From: Martinezella tropici
GTDB taxonomy: Bacteria > Pseudomonadota > Alphaproteobacteria > Rhizobiales > Rhizobiaceae
DNA length: 64,000 bases
Reading direction: 5' to 3'
Assembly: GCA_000799755.1 (NCBI GenBank)
Contig: JUHI01000015.1
Coordinates: 1 to 64,000 of the forward strand
Part shown: positions 26,114 to 34,638 of the stretch, piece after piece
How the letters are laid out: every line of letters starts with the position of its first letter
How positions within the stretch are numbered: the stretch's first letter is position 1
Position numbers and translations under genes: made by a program
The notes under the pieces: model-generated
The model's input: only the letters and a program-made list of their open reading frames with translations
What the model was told of the DNA's origin: nothing
Databases searched by the model: none

Positions 26114-26860
26114 ATGTCTCACACGAAACAGACGGACGGTATGACCACGAGCAAAGAGGCGACTCTGCATCAGCGCATCCTCAGCGACATCGAGGGTCAG
26201 ATCGTCTCCGGCGCCTGGCCGCCCGGCCATCGCATTCCATTCGAGATGGATCTGGCTGAGCAGTATGCCTGCTCGCGCATGACGGTGAACAAAGTGCTGA
26301 CCCAGCTTGCGCGCGCCGGTCTGATCGAGCGGCGCAAGCGCTCGGGCAGCTTCGTCACGCATCCGCAGGCGCAATCCGCCGTGCTTGAGATCCACGACAT
26401 CAAGTCTGAGGTCCTGTCGCTCAACCTGCCCTATTCGCACAGGCTGATAAAGCTTGCCGAACGGCGCGGACGGCAGGAAGACGCGCGCAGACTGCAGTTC
26501 GTCGGCTCTATCCCGGTGATAGAGATCACCTGCATCCACTATGCTGGCCCGCGCCCCTTCTGCCTGGAAAATCGCGTTATCAATCTGGACGCGGTGCCGG
26601 AGGCGGCAACGGCGGATTTCGAGACACTCCCGCCTGGCCCCTGGCTGCTCAACCAGGTGCCATGGAGCACCGCCGAAAACCAGATCCGCGCGATATCGGC
26701 CGAAGGCGACGCCGTCACCAATCTCGATATCCAGAAGGGTACGGCCTGCCTTGTCGTCGAACGCCGCACCTGGAGCGCGGCCGGCCCGATAACGCATGTC
26801 CGTCTCACCTATCCCGGCGATCTCCATAGCCTCGTTGCGCGCTTTACACCCGCAAGCTGA
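26114..26860 (+). CDS. hutC: Histidine utilisation repressor, GntR/HutC family
   Basis: A 248-residue repressor of the hut genes, expected to respond to urocanate. Residues ~15-80 are the GntR winged helix (LHQRILSDIEGQIVSGAWPPGHRIPFEMDLAEQYACSRMTVNKVLTQLARAGLIERRKRSGSFV, cited by position 18-82), and the rest is a UTRA ligand-binding domain ending HVRLTYPGDLHSLVARF. It lies 52 bases after hutF with no operator palindrome in that gap, so autoregulation would come from the shared hutF promoter. A second in-frame Met (residue 10) is also possible. Confidence 0.94.
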   Translation: MSHTKQTDGMTTSKEATLHQRILSDIEGQIVSGAWPPGHRIPFEMDLAEQYACSRMTVNKVLTQLARAGLIERRKRSGSFVTHPQAQSAVLEIHDIKSEVLSLNLPYSHRLIKLAERRGRQEDARRLQFVGSIPVIEITCIHYAGPRPFCLENRVINLDAVPEAATADFETLPPGPWLLNQVPWSTAENQIRAISAEGDAVTNLDIQKGTACLVVERRTWSAAGPITHVRLTYPGDLHSLVARFTPAS

Positions 26861-26879
26861 CCACGTTTTCAGACCTATT

Positions 26880-27032
26880 CTAATGACGCTGCGGAGATTC
26901 TGTCGGCGGCGGGATCAGGCTTTCCGATTGACGGAAGGGCTGGACGGGATCGACCAGCAGGATGCTGAGCGCAATCAACACCAATGCCAGAATCAGAATG
27001 ATTCCGATCAAAAGTGGACGAATCGCGGTCAT
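26880..27032 (-). CDS. Small single-pass membrane protein (50 aa)
   Basis: A short gene that encodes a 50-residue product: three polar residues, a strongly hydrophobic helix (LLIGIILILALVLIALSILLV, 21 residues at about 7-27), and a polar Pro/Ser/Gln-rich tail. GGAG lies six bases before the ATG at 27032, which decides the start over an in-frame ATG at 27107. Its function is unknown. It ends 19 bases from the hutC stop, tail to tail. Confidence 0.55.
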   Translation of the reverse strand: MTAIRPLLIGIILILALVLIALSILLVDPVQPFRQSESLIPPPTESPQRH

Positions 27033-27352
27033 TTCGTTCTCCAATCTCCCCAGCCCTGCGCAACGCGCGATAGGGAATTCGAGATAACCGGCGCAGTCTA
27101 ACGGCAAACGTTAATCAATGCTTTATGTTCTGGCGAATATTTGCCCTTTTCCCGAAATTTTTCCTCTCGCCGGCCAAGAAGGCCGTCTCACGCTTGTTTG
27201 AATGGCGAATGGGGCAGCCGGCGCATAGGATCGTGGCGCAGATGCCCTATGCCCATCGTAAGGCATGGCAAAGATCCTGCAGACAGGCCGCAAATTTCTC
27301 ATCGTAGACGACCGGCCGATCGCACGGTCGACATTCAAGGGAGACACTGCCC
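27033..27352. other. Intergenic region without recognised gene
   Basis: About 320 bases between two divergent small genes. It is less GC-rich at 27110-27180 (runs such as TTTATGTT and CCCGAAATTTTT) and should hold the two promoters. I see no palindrome, RNA gene or convincing small coding frame here. Confidence 0.4.
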
Positions 27353-27967
27353 ATGCATCGCAAACGTCTGATCGCGGTTGCGCTTACGCTCTCCGTCGCA
27401 ACGCTCGCCGCGTTGCAAAGCGCCAACGCTGCCGAGCGGGTAAGGGTGCGCGGCACCGTGGAAAGCCTCGATGGCGATACCCTCAAAGTCAAATCCCGCG
27501 ACGGCAAGGACGTCAGCGTTGCGCTGAAATCGGGTCTGAACGTCGGTGGTGTCGTCAAGGCCGCCATCGCCGACATCAAGCCCGGCGATTTCGTCGGTAT
27601 CGCCTCGAAGCCGACCGATAGCGGCATCAATGGCGCGATCGAAGTGGTGATATTCCCGGCCGCGATGAAGGGAACGGGCGAAGGCGACCGCCCCTGGGAT
27701 GCGCAGCCGAACAGTTCTATGACCAATGCGACGGTCGCCAATGCCGTGACCTCCGTCAACGGCCCGACCCTGACGCTCACCTACAAGGGCGGCGAACGCA
27801 AGATCAAGATACCGGATGGCACGCCCGTCGTAACACTGGCGCCGGCGACGAAAGCCGATCTGAAACCCGGCGCCGGCGTCTTCATCACAGGCGAGCAAAC
27901 GGACGGGACCACGGTCTCCGCCGACCGCGTCGCCGTCGGCCTCAACGGCACCGTGCCGCCGATGTGA
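27353..27967 (+). CDS. Exported protein with two DUF5666-like repeats
   Basis: A 204-residue periplasmic protein. Residues 1-26 are a Sec signal peptide ending SANA. The mature part has two similar beta-rich units, one beginning VRVRGTVESLDGDTLKVKSRDGKDVSVAL (by position 30-58) and one beginning TVANAVTSVNGPTLTLTYKGGERKIKIPDG, each followed by a DLKPG/DIKPG turn and a VFITGEQ or FVGIASK strand. That pattern suits the DUF5666 (OB-like) group; no molecular function is known. AGGGAGA precedes the ATG. A strong hairpin terminator follows within 20 bases. Confidence 0.72.
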   Translation: MHRKRLIAVALTLSVATLAALQSANAAERVRVRGTVESLDGDTLKVKSRDGKDVSVALKSGLNVGGVVKAAIADIKPGDFVGIASKPTDSGINGAIEVVIFPAAMKGTGEGDRPWDAQPNSSMTNATVANAVTSVNGPTLTLTYKGGERKIKIPDGTPVVTLAPATKADLKPGAGVFITGEQTDGTTVSADRVAVGLNGTVPPM

Positions 27968-27985
27968 GCGCTGATTTGCCATCTA

Positions 27986-28029
27986 AAGAAAACAGGCGGA
28001 CCGCATTGCTGCGATCCGCCTGTTTTCTT
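27986..28029. terminator. Bidirectional terminator between convergent genes
   Basis: A perfect 15-base stem (AAGAAAACAGGCGGA and its complement) continues, after one mismatch, into CGCA/TGCG around a four-base loop. Because the stem base is A-rich on one side and T-rich on the other, it works as a Rho-independent terminator in both directions, for the DUF5666-like gene and for the leftward RND operon. Confidence 0.93.
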
Positions 28030-28056
28030 GATGCGTGGCGAATATTTAGGACCTCG

Positions 28057-31000
28057 TCACTCCGCCGCCTGCGCATGCGGGCGATGGTCGACGGCTTCGT
28101 CCTCATCGTCCTCTACCGGCTTCGGCTGTTTCCAGGCGATCAGGCGATAGAACATCGGGATGAAGAAGGTGGCGATGAAGGTCGCCGCGAGCATCCCGCC
28201 GATGACGCCGGTGCCGATGGCATGGCGGCTCGCCGAGCCCGCGCCGCTGCTGATCGCGAGCGGCACGACGCCGAGGATGAAGGCGAGCGAGGTCATCACG
28301 ATCGGGCGGAAGCGCAGCCGCGCCGCCTCGAGCGCGGCTTCCGCCGCACCCATGCCTTCCTTGCGCTTCAGCACCGCGAACTCGACGATCAGGATGGCGT
28401 TCTTTGCCGCCAGGCCGATCAGCGTCACCATGCCGATCTGGAAGTAGACGTCGTTGGTCAGCCCGCGCAGATAGGTGGCAAGCAACGCACCGAACAGCGC
28501 GAAGGGGATCGCGGTGATGACGGCGAGCGGCAAGCTCCACTTTTCATACTGCGCAGCGAGGATCAGGAACACCATGATGACACCGAAGATCATCGCCTGC
28601 GTGCCGGCACCACTGGTCTCCAGCTCCTGATAGGCGGAGCCCGTCCAGGCAATCTGGAAGCCCTGCGGCAACGTCTCGGCCGCCACTTGCTGCATCGCCT
28701 TGATCGCGTCGCCTGACGTATAGCCGGGCGCCGGATTGCCGGTGATCTTGGCGGCATTGAAGGCATTGTAGCGTTCGAGCTGGTCCGGACCGATCGAGCG
28801 CGTCACCTTGATGAGGGTGTCGAGCGGGATCATCTTGCCGCTGTCCGAGCGGACGAAGACCTGACGCAGATCGTCGGGCGATTCGCGGAACGGCGCTTCC
28901 GACTGCAGGTTGACCTGATAGTTGCGGCCATAGAGCGTGAAGTCGTTCACGTAAAGGCTGCCGAAGGTTGCCTGCATGGCATCGAAGACGGAGTTGATCG
29001 GCACACCGAGCGCCTTGGCCTTTTCACGGTCGAGATCGGCGCGGAACTGCGGGACGTTGGTGTCGAGCGTCGTGCGGACACCAGCCAGCTCCGGTCGCTT
29101 GGAGGCGGCCGCCACGAGCTTCTGCGCCTCATCGGAAAGACCGGCGACACCCTTGCCGCTGCGATCCTGCAGATAGACCTCGAAGCCGCCGGTCGTCGAA
29201 AGACCCATGATCGGCGGAGGATTGAAGGCCAGCACCATGGCATCCTTGATGCCCATGTTGGCGCCGATCATCGGGCCTGCGAGATTGCGGGCATCGAGTT
29301 CCGGCGTCTTGCGCTCGCTCCAGTCCTTCAGCGTCACGAACGCGACGCCAGCGCTGCTCTTCAGGCCGCCGGACAGGAGGTCGAAGCCCGAGACTGCAAA
29401 GACGTTCTCGACGCCCGGCAGCTTCTGGGTGTTGACCATTGCCTCGTCCATGACAGCCTGCGTACGCGTCAGCGAGGCGGCCGGCGGCAGGATGGCGATC
29501 TGGAACAGCGAACCCTGATCCTCGTCCGGCACCAGCGAACCCGGCAGCGTATAGAAGAGATAACCGGTGACGCCGAGCAGGCCCGCCACCAGCACGCAGC
29601 CGACGATGACGCGCTTCAGGAAGAAGGCGACGCCTGCCGCATAGCCAGCCGTCAACCGGTCGAAGGCGCGATTGAAGATGCGGAACGGCAGGACCGGCTC
29701 GTGATGGCCCGGCTTCAGGATTAGCGCGCAGAGCGCCGGCGTCAGCGTCAGCGCCACGATACCGGACAGGGTAACCGAGATCGCGATGGTGACGGCGAAC
29801 TGCTTGTACATCTGGCCCGCCAGCCCGCCCATGAACGAGACCGGGATAAAGACGGCGCAGAGCACGAGCACGATAGCGATGACCGGCCCGGTCACTTCGC
29901 CCATCGCCTTGATCGCGGCCTTTCTCGGGGACAATTTCTCTGTCGTCATCAGACGCTCGACGTTTTCGAGCACGACGATGGCGTCGTCGACGACGATGCC
30001 GATGGCGAGCACCAATCCGAACAGGGTCAGAAGGTTGATCGAGAAGCCGAGCAGATACATGCCGGCGAACGTGCCGATAATCGAGATCGGCACCGCGATG
30101 ACCGGGATCAACGTCGCCCGCCAGTTCTGCAGGAAGACGAAGACGACGATAATGACGAGCAGGATCGCTTCGATGAAGGTCTTGATCACCTCCTCGATCG
30201 ACACCTGGATGAACTTCGTCGTGTCGTAGGGGATTTCATAGGCAACGCCCTGCGGGAACGACTTCTGCAGCTCGTCGAGGCGCGTTTTGAGTGCCTGCAT
30301 CGTGTTCAGGGCATTGGCGCCCGGCTGCAGGTAGACGGCGATCGGGATGGCCGGCGTGCCATTGAGGCTGCTCTGAACCGAATAGCTCTTGGTGCCGAGC
30401 TCGATGCGCGCCACGTCCTTCAGCCTGAGCGTCGCGGCGTTCGCCGTCGAGCGCAGGATGATTTCGCCGAAGGCATCGACGTCGGGCAAGCGTCCTTGCG
30501 TCGTCACCGTATAGGTGAAGGCCTGCGGATTGTTGCTGGGCTGATCGCCGAAACGGCCGGCGGCAAACTGCGAATTCTGTTCCTGGATCGCGGTCGCGAC
30601 ATCGCTCGGCGTCAGATTGTACTGGGCCAGCTTGTCCGGCCGCAGCCAGATGCGCATGGAGTAGTCGATATCGCCAAGCAGATTGACGTCGCCGACGCCC
30701 GGAATGCGCTTGAGGTCGTCGACGACGTTGAGCAGCGCATAGTTGCCGACATAGGTGCGGTCATAGCGGCTGTCGGTCGAATACATGGCGATAAAGCCAA
30801 GGATCGAGGTCGACCGCTTCGTCACGACGACGCCGAGGCGCGTCACGTCCTGCGGCAAGGTCGATACCGCGCGCTGGACGCGATTGTTGACGTTGATCGC
30901 TGCCTGATCCGGGTCCGTGCCGAGCGCGAAGGTCACCGTGATCTGCATGGCGCCGCTGTTGGAGTTCGTCGACTGCATGTAGAGCATGTTTTCGACGCCG

Positions 31001-31215
31001 TTGATCTGCTGCTCCAGCGGAGCGGCAACGGTCTGCGCCACCGTCTCGGCACTGGCGCCGGGATAGGTTGCGGTGACCACCACCTGCGGCGGCGTCAGCT
31101 CGGGATATTGCGCGATCGGCAGGATGCGAATGCAGACCGCACCTGCAAGCAGGATGACGATCGAGATCACCGCCGCGAAAACGGGGCGGTCGATAAAGAA
31201 TCTGTTGCCTAACAT
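28057..31215 (-). CDS. RND multidrug efflux permease, AcrB/MexF-like
   Basis: A full-length (1052 aa) HAE1-family pump of the inner membrane. It starts MLGNRFFIDRPVFAAVISIVI, carries the TM4 Asp pair in GIVVDDAIVVLENVERLM and the TM10 Lys in GLAAKNAILIVEFAVLKRKEG. The pattern ATYPGASAETVAQTVAAPLEQQINGVENMLYMQS is typical of this group. Its ATG overlaps the adaptor stop by one base (TAATG). With the upstream adaptor and the divergent TetR repressor it makes an acrAB-acrR-like unit. No outer-membrane factor gene is attached. Substrate is unknown; in plant-associated rhizobia such pumps often handle flavonoids or phytoalexins, which is only a parallel. Confidence 0.95.
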   Translation of the reverse strand: MLGNRFFIDRPVFAAVISIVILLAGAVCIRILPIAQYPELTPPQVVVTATYPGASAETVAQTVAAPLEQQINGVENMLYMQSTNSNSGAMQITVTFALGTDPDQAAINVNNRVQRAVSTLPQDVTRLGVVVTKRSTSILGFIAMYSTDSRYDRTYVGNYALLNVVDDLKRIPGVGDVNLLGDIDYSMRIWLRPDKLAQYNLTPSDVATAIQEQNSQFAAGRFGDQPSNNPQAFTYTVTTQGRLPDVDAFGEIILRSTANAATLRLKDVARIELGTKSYSVQSSLNGTPAIPIAVYLQPGANALNTMQALKTRLDELQKSFPQGVAYEIPYDTTKFIQVSIEEVIKTFIEAILLVIIVVFVFLQNWRATLIPVIAVPISIIGTFAGMYLLGFSINLLTLFGLVLAIGIVVDDAIVVLENVERLMTTEKLSPRKAAIKAMGEVTGPVIAIVLVLCAVFIPVSFMGGLAGQMYKQFAVTIAISVTLSGIVALTLTPALCALILKPGHHEPVLPFRIFNRAFDRLTAGYAAGVAFFLKRVIVGCVLVAGLLGVTGYLFYTLPGSLVPDEDQGSLFQIAILPPAASLTRTQAVMDEAMVNTQKLPGVENVFAVSGFDLLSGGLKSSAGVAFVTLKDWSERKTPELDARNLAGPMIGANMGIKDAMVLAFNPPPIMGLSTTGGFEVYLQDRSGKGVAGLSDEAQKLVAAASKRPELAGVRTTLDTNVPQFRADLDREKAKALGVPINSVFDAMQATFGSLYVNDFTLYGRNYQVNLQSEAPFRESPDDLRQVFVRSDSGKMIPLDTLIKVTRSIGPDQLERYNAFNAAKITGNPAPGYTSGDAIKAMQQVAAETLPQGFQIAWTGSAYQELETSGAGTQAMIFGVIMVFLILAAQYEKWSLPLAVITAIPFALFGALLATYLRGLTNDVYFQIGMVTLIGLAAKNAILIVEFAVLKRKEGMGAAEAALEAARLRFRPIVMTSLAFILGVVPLAISSGAGSASRHAIGTGVIGGMLAATFIATFFIPMFYRLIAWKQPKPVEDDEDEAVDHRPHAQAAE

Positions 31216-32384
31216 TAGTTCTGCGCCACCTTCTTCGCGTCCTTAGGCGTTGCATCGGCCGTCGCCTGCACCGGTGCACCCGGGCGCACCTTGATGATGC
31301 CTTCGGTAATCAGCTTGTCGCCGGCCTTGAGGCCAGACAGCACCAGCCAGCTATTGCCGACCTTCTGGCCGAGCGTCACCGGGTTGATGTGCGCCTTGCC
31401 TTCCTGGTCGATCGTGTAGACGAACTGCCCCTGCGGACTCTGCATCAGCGCCACTTCGGGGATCGTGATGGCATTGTCGAGCGAAACACCCGTTACCTTC
31501 GCCCGGACGAACTGACCCGGCAGCAGGCGGCGATCGGGATTGTCGACCACGGCGCGGGCCTGCAGCGTGCCTGTGGACACGTCGATCGTCGAAGAGGTGA
31601 AGTCGACGACGCCATCGTGATCGTAGGTCGAGCCGTCGCCGAAGGAAATCTTGACGCCGAGGTTAGGCGCCTCGCCCTTGGCCTTCTTCATGTCGATCAG
31701 CTTGCGCACTTCGGCGGCTTCGGTATCCGAGAAGGAGAAGTTGACGTAGACCGGATCGAGCTGGGTGATGCTGGTGAGCAACCCGGTATCGCCCGTCGTG
31801 CCGATGAGGCTGCCTTCGGAGACCTGCTCGAGGCTGGTGATGCCGCCGACCGGGGCTGTGACCTGCGTATAGTCGAGATTGAGCTGTGCCGTCTGGACCT
31901 GCGCCTGCGCAGCCGCAACGGCCGCCTCCGCCAGCTCCCGCGCCGAAATCGCATCATCCCGCGCCTTTTGTGTCGCAGCATTCTGCTGGAAGAGCGTGAC
32001 GTTGCGCTTCTCTTCGCGCTGGGTCTGGGTCAGCTGCGCCTGGCTCTGCTGCAATTGCGCCTGGGCCTGGGCAAGCGCTGCCTTGTACGTCGCCGGATCG
32101 ATGAGGAACAGCACATCGCCGGCCTTCACTTCCGCGCCTTCGACAAAGTTTCTTTTCAACAGGATACCGCCCACGCGCGCCCGCACGTCGACTTGCCTAA
32201 AGGCGGAGATGCGCGCAGCATATTCATAGGAGAGCGCCACGGTCTGGGGCTTGACGTCGACCACGGTCACCTGTGGCGGCGGCATCTGTCCGGCTTGCTG
32301 CGCGAGGGAGGAAGACGCGCAGAAAAAGAGCAGTCCGGCCGCAAGGAGACTGTTGCGCAGAAGGAGGGATTTATGCGTCGTCAT
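31215..32384 (-). CDS. RND periplasmic adaptor, AcrA/MexE-like
   Basis: A 389-residue adaptor that couples the RND permease to an outer-membrane channel. Residues 1-28 are a signal peptide (LLAAGLLFFCASSSLA). The lipoyl-type halves flank a Gln/Ala-rich coiled-coil hairpin (QAQAQLQQSQAQLTQTQREEKRN, cited by position ~108-130), and the beta-barrel and membrane-proximal domains follow. I chose the ATG at 32384 (MTTHKSLLLRNS); a frame extending to 32498 would cross the operator and lacks a signal peptide at its start. First gene of the leftward pump operon. Confidence 0.92.
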   Translation of the reverse strand: MTTHKSLLLRNSLLAAGLLFFCASSSLAQQAGQMPPPQVTVVDVKPQTVALSYEYAARISAFRQVDVRARVGGILLKRNFVEGAEVKAGDVLFLIDPATYKAALAQAQAQLQQSQAQLTQTQREEKRNVTLFQQNAATQKARDDAISARELAEAAVAAAQAQVQTAQLNLDYTQVTAPVGGITSLEQVSEGSLIGTTGDTGLLTSITQLDPVYVNFSFSDTEAAEVRKLIDMKKAKGEAPNLGVKISFGDGSTYDHDGVVDFTSSTIDVSTGTLQARAVVDNPDRRLLPGQFVRAKVTGVSLDNAITIPEVALMQSPQGQFVYTIDQEGKAHINPVTLGQKVGNSWLVLSGLKAGDKLITEGIIKVRPGAPVQATADATPKDAKKVAQN

Positions 32385-32428
32385 GGGAAAATCACCGCGA
32401 GATTCGACATTCTTGTTGCGCTGCAATA

Positions 32429-32452
32429 TACAAACATACATGAATGATTGTA
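32429..32452. promoter_or_regulatory. AcrR-like TetR operator
   Basis: A 24-base inverted repeat with arms TACAAACAT and ATGATTGTA (8 of 9 bases match as complements) around a six-base centre. The E. coli AcrR operator has the same length, the same TACA...TGTA ends and a similar centre. It lies between the divergent adaptor and tetR genes, 45 bases from the first, and so can control both. Confidence 0.78.
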
Positions 32453-32585
32453 AATACCAAATCGACGTGGCTTTCGTGTCTGGTGTCGGGAACCTCAAGC
32501 GGGTCTAGAACATTGGCGCATGAAATCAGCGACATAGAGCGAGGCGAAATCCCCCTTTTCGCCCGCGGAATTTTTGAGGAGGCGC

Positions 32586-33221
32586 ATGCGCAGAACCAAG
32601 GAAGATGCCGCCAAGACCCGCGAGGAAGTGCTGACTGCCGCCGCCGAGATTTTCTATGAAAACGGCGTCAGCGGCTCGAGCCTCGAAAAGATCGCACAGC
32701 GCGCCGGCGTGACGCGCGGCGCGATCTACTGGCATTTCAAGGACAAGGCCGAGGTGCTCACGGCACTGCACAGGGAAATTCGCCTGCCGCAGGAAACCAT
32801 CGTCGACTATGCGATCGAACATGGCCACGACGATCCGCTCGGGCTGATCGAGGAAGGCGCCATCCAGGTGCTGCAGACCCTTGCCAACGACGAGCAGCAG
32901 CAGCGGGTCTTCGCCATCATGATCCTCGGCTGCGAGTTCACGGAGCACCTGTCCGATGCAGCCCAGAGAATAGTGACCGCCAATCACGAAATGTTCGGCA
33001 AGCTGACGCGACTGATAGAGATGGCCGACCAGCAGAGCCCGCTTGCGCCGCTATGGACCGCCGACACCGCCGCTCGCGCCATCCAGTGCTCCATGAACGG
33101 CCTGCTGGCCGAATGGCTCCGGTCGAGCAAATCCTTCCCCCTGGTCGATATCGGCGAGCGGCTGATACGCAGCCTCATCGGCTCCATGCGCGGCGCGAAA
33201 GCCGCTGGCCGCCTCCAATAA
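32586..33221 (+). CDS. TetR family repressor of the adjacent RND pump, AcrR-like
   Basis: A 211-residue regulator. The N-terminal helix-turn-helix reads EVLTAAAEIFYENGVSGSSLEKIAQRAGVTRGAIYWHFKDKAEVL (by position about 14-58), ending in the AcrR/TtgR-like GAIYWHFKDK motif; the rest is the helical ligand-binding domain with NGLLAEWL near the C-terminus. It is divergent from the pump operon and shares the operator between them. I chose the ATG at 32586; AGGAGG precedes it but only three bases away, and a TTG at 32574 would be an alternative. Confidence 0.9.
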   Translation: MRRTKEDAAKTREEVLTAAAEIFYENGVSGSSLEKIAQRAGVTRGAIYWHFKDKAEVLTALHREIRLPQETIVDYAIEHGHDDPLGLIEEGAIQVLQTLANDEQQQRVFAIMILGCEFTEHLSDAAQRIVTANHEMFGKLTRLIEMADQQSPLAPLWTADTAARAIQCSMNGLLAEWLRSSKSFPLVDIGERLIRSLIGSMRGAKAAGRLQ

Positions 33222-33269
33222 GGACAAAAGCTGAAACGCTGGAAGCAAAGCCAGGGATAGCAGGGCGCC

Positions 33270-33740
33270 TCACGCGCCGGCATGGCGCACGGCCTCGGCA
33301 AGAGAGATGTCCGACTTGATTTCCCGCGTCGACATCGATGTCACCGTATGCCGGACGCCCGGAAGCCGGTTGAGTTCCTGCCGTAGCAGCCGGTCGAGTG
33401 CGGCCATGTCTGTCGCAAGGATATGCAGGAGATAATCGGCCTCGCCCGTCGTCGCATGACAGCGCCAGATCAGCGGATGGCGGCGCACGGCAGCCTCGAA
33501 GGCATCGAAGCGCTCGACATCGATCGACACCTGCACGAAGGCCTCCAGCCCGAAGCCCAGCCGGGCCGGGTCGAGAAGCGCCCTGTACCCCCTGATGACC
33601 CCTGCCTCCTCCAGCGCCTTCACCCGCTTCCAGCAGGGCGTTTTGCTGAGACCGGCGAGATCGGCAAGCGCGGCAAAGGAGATGCGGGCATCAGCCTCCA
33701 GCGCAGCAATGATCTTGTGGTCGAGCGCATCCAATTCCAT
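33270..33740 (-). CDS. Lrp/AsnC family transcriptional regulator
   Basis: A 156-residue regulator with an N-terminal winged helix (LDALDHKIIAALEADARISFAALADLAGLSKTPCWKRVKALEEAGVI, by position 3-50) and a C-terminal RAM ligand domain (ATTGEADYLLHILATDMAALDRLL near residue 96). It is divergent from the TDO-like gene, so it probably controls it, in the manner of KynR, using an aromatic amino acid or a product as effector. I chose the second Met (33740) because GGAGAG precedes it; the Met at 33752 has no such site. Confidence 0.88.
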   Translation of the reverse strand: MELDALDHKIIAALEADARISFAALADLAGLSKTPCWKRVKALEEAGVIRGYRALLDPARLGFGLEAFVQVSIDVERFDAFEAAVRRHPLIWRCHATTGEADYLLHILATDMAALDRLLRQELNRLPGVRHTVTSMSTREIKSDISLAEAVRHAGA

Positions 33741-33888
33741 CGTTCTCTCCATTCAGGAAAATATGACCGATCGTACTCTATTTTCCCGATCTTGAATGAC
33801 AAATAGGAACAATGTTCGGGCCGAAATTCGTATCCTTGAGAAAGGGCAAACATGCTTGGCGGCGAAGAGCCGAACAAAGGGAACGAAG

Positions 33889-34638
33889 ATGCAGAAGAAA
33901 GACTATTACGCGCGCATCGAGGCGCCCGAAATGCGCGACTATGGCGTTTACCTGCAATGCGACAAGCTGCTGGCCTGTCAGAAGCCGTTGAACGGCATGG
34001 TCAACGGCGACGAATTGCAGTTCCAGATCGTCCATCAGGTCGAAGAACTCTGGATGAAGCTGATGGCCTACACGCTGGTCGACGTCATCGCCTTCATGGA
34101 GGAGCGCAATACGCATCGCGTCGTCACCCTCATGGGCCGAGTTCATCGGATCATGCGCATGATGACGACCCAGCTCGATCTTCTCGAAACCATGTCGCCA
34201 AAGGAATATCAGCAAATCCGCCTGCAGCTCGGCAATGGCAGCGGCCAGGAATCGCCCGGTTTCGGCTTTCTGCTTCGCATGCCGCCGGATCTCTGGCACG
34301 CCTTCAAGGCGAACTATCTAGATGCGCCGGGTCTCACGATCGCCGACATCTATGACGGCGAATACGACCACGGCGACAGCTACGTGGTCGCCGAAGCGCT
34401 GGTGGAATATGACGAACTGTTCCAGAAATTCCGCGCCAACCACATGTACCTGATCCAGCGCTCCATCGGGCTCGGTTCGAAATCGCTGAAGGGACGCCCC
34501 GTCGAGCTGCTGCAGGCGGGCGCGCGCCATCGCTTCTTTCCCGATCTCTGGGACATCCGCGCCGAAATGACCGATCGCTGGGGCAGCCAATACGGCGTCG
34601 TTCGCGATTCCATTTCCAAGCACGACGCCGCAGAATAA
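33889..34638 (+). CDS. Tryptophan 2,3-dioxygenase-like heme protein, divergent
   Basis: A 249-residue all-helical protein related to tryptophan 2,3-dioxygenase. Family features are present: DELQFQIVHQVEELWMKLM near residue 43 (with the active-site His of FxxVHQxxELW), RIMRMMTTQLDLLETMSP near 85, and FRANHMYLIQRSIG near 183 with a His in the place of the heme ligand. The substrate loop that reads GTGGTxG in true TDO is missing: here it is LGSKSLKGRPVELLQAG. The substrate may therefore not be tryptophan. The ATG at 33889 has AAAGGGAA upstream; a start at 33796 would cross the likely promoter. No kynureninase or formamidase gene is nearby. The divergent Lrp gene is the likely regulator. Confidence 0.72.
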   Translation: MQKKDYYARIEAPEMRDYGVYLQCDKLLACQKPLNGMVNGDELQFQIVHQVEELWMKLMAYTLVDVIAFMEERNTHRVVTLMGRVHRIMRMMTTQLDLLETMSPKEYQQIRLQLGNGSGQESPGFGFLLRMPPDLWHAFKANYLDAPGLTIADIYDGEYDHGDSYVVAEALVEYDELFQKFRANHMYLIQRSIGLGSKSLKGRPVELLQAGARHRFFPDLWDIRAEMTDRWGSQYGVVRDSISKHDAAE

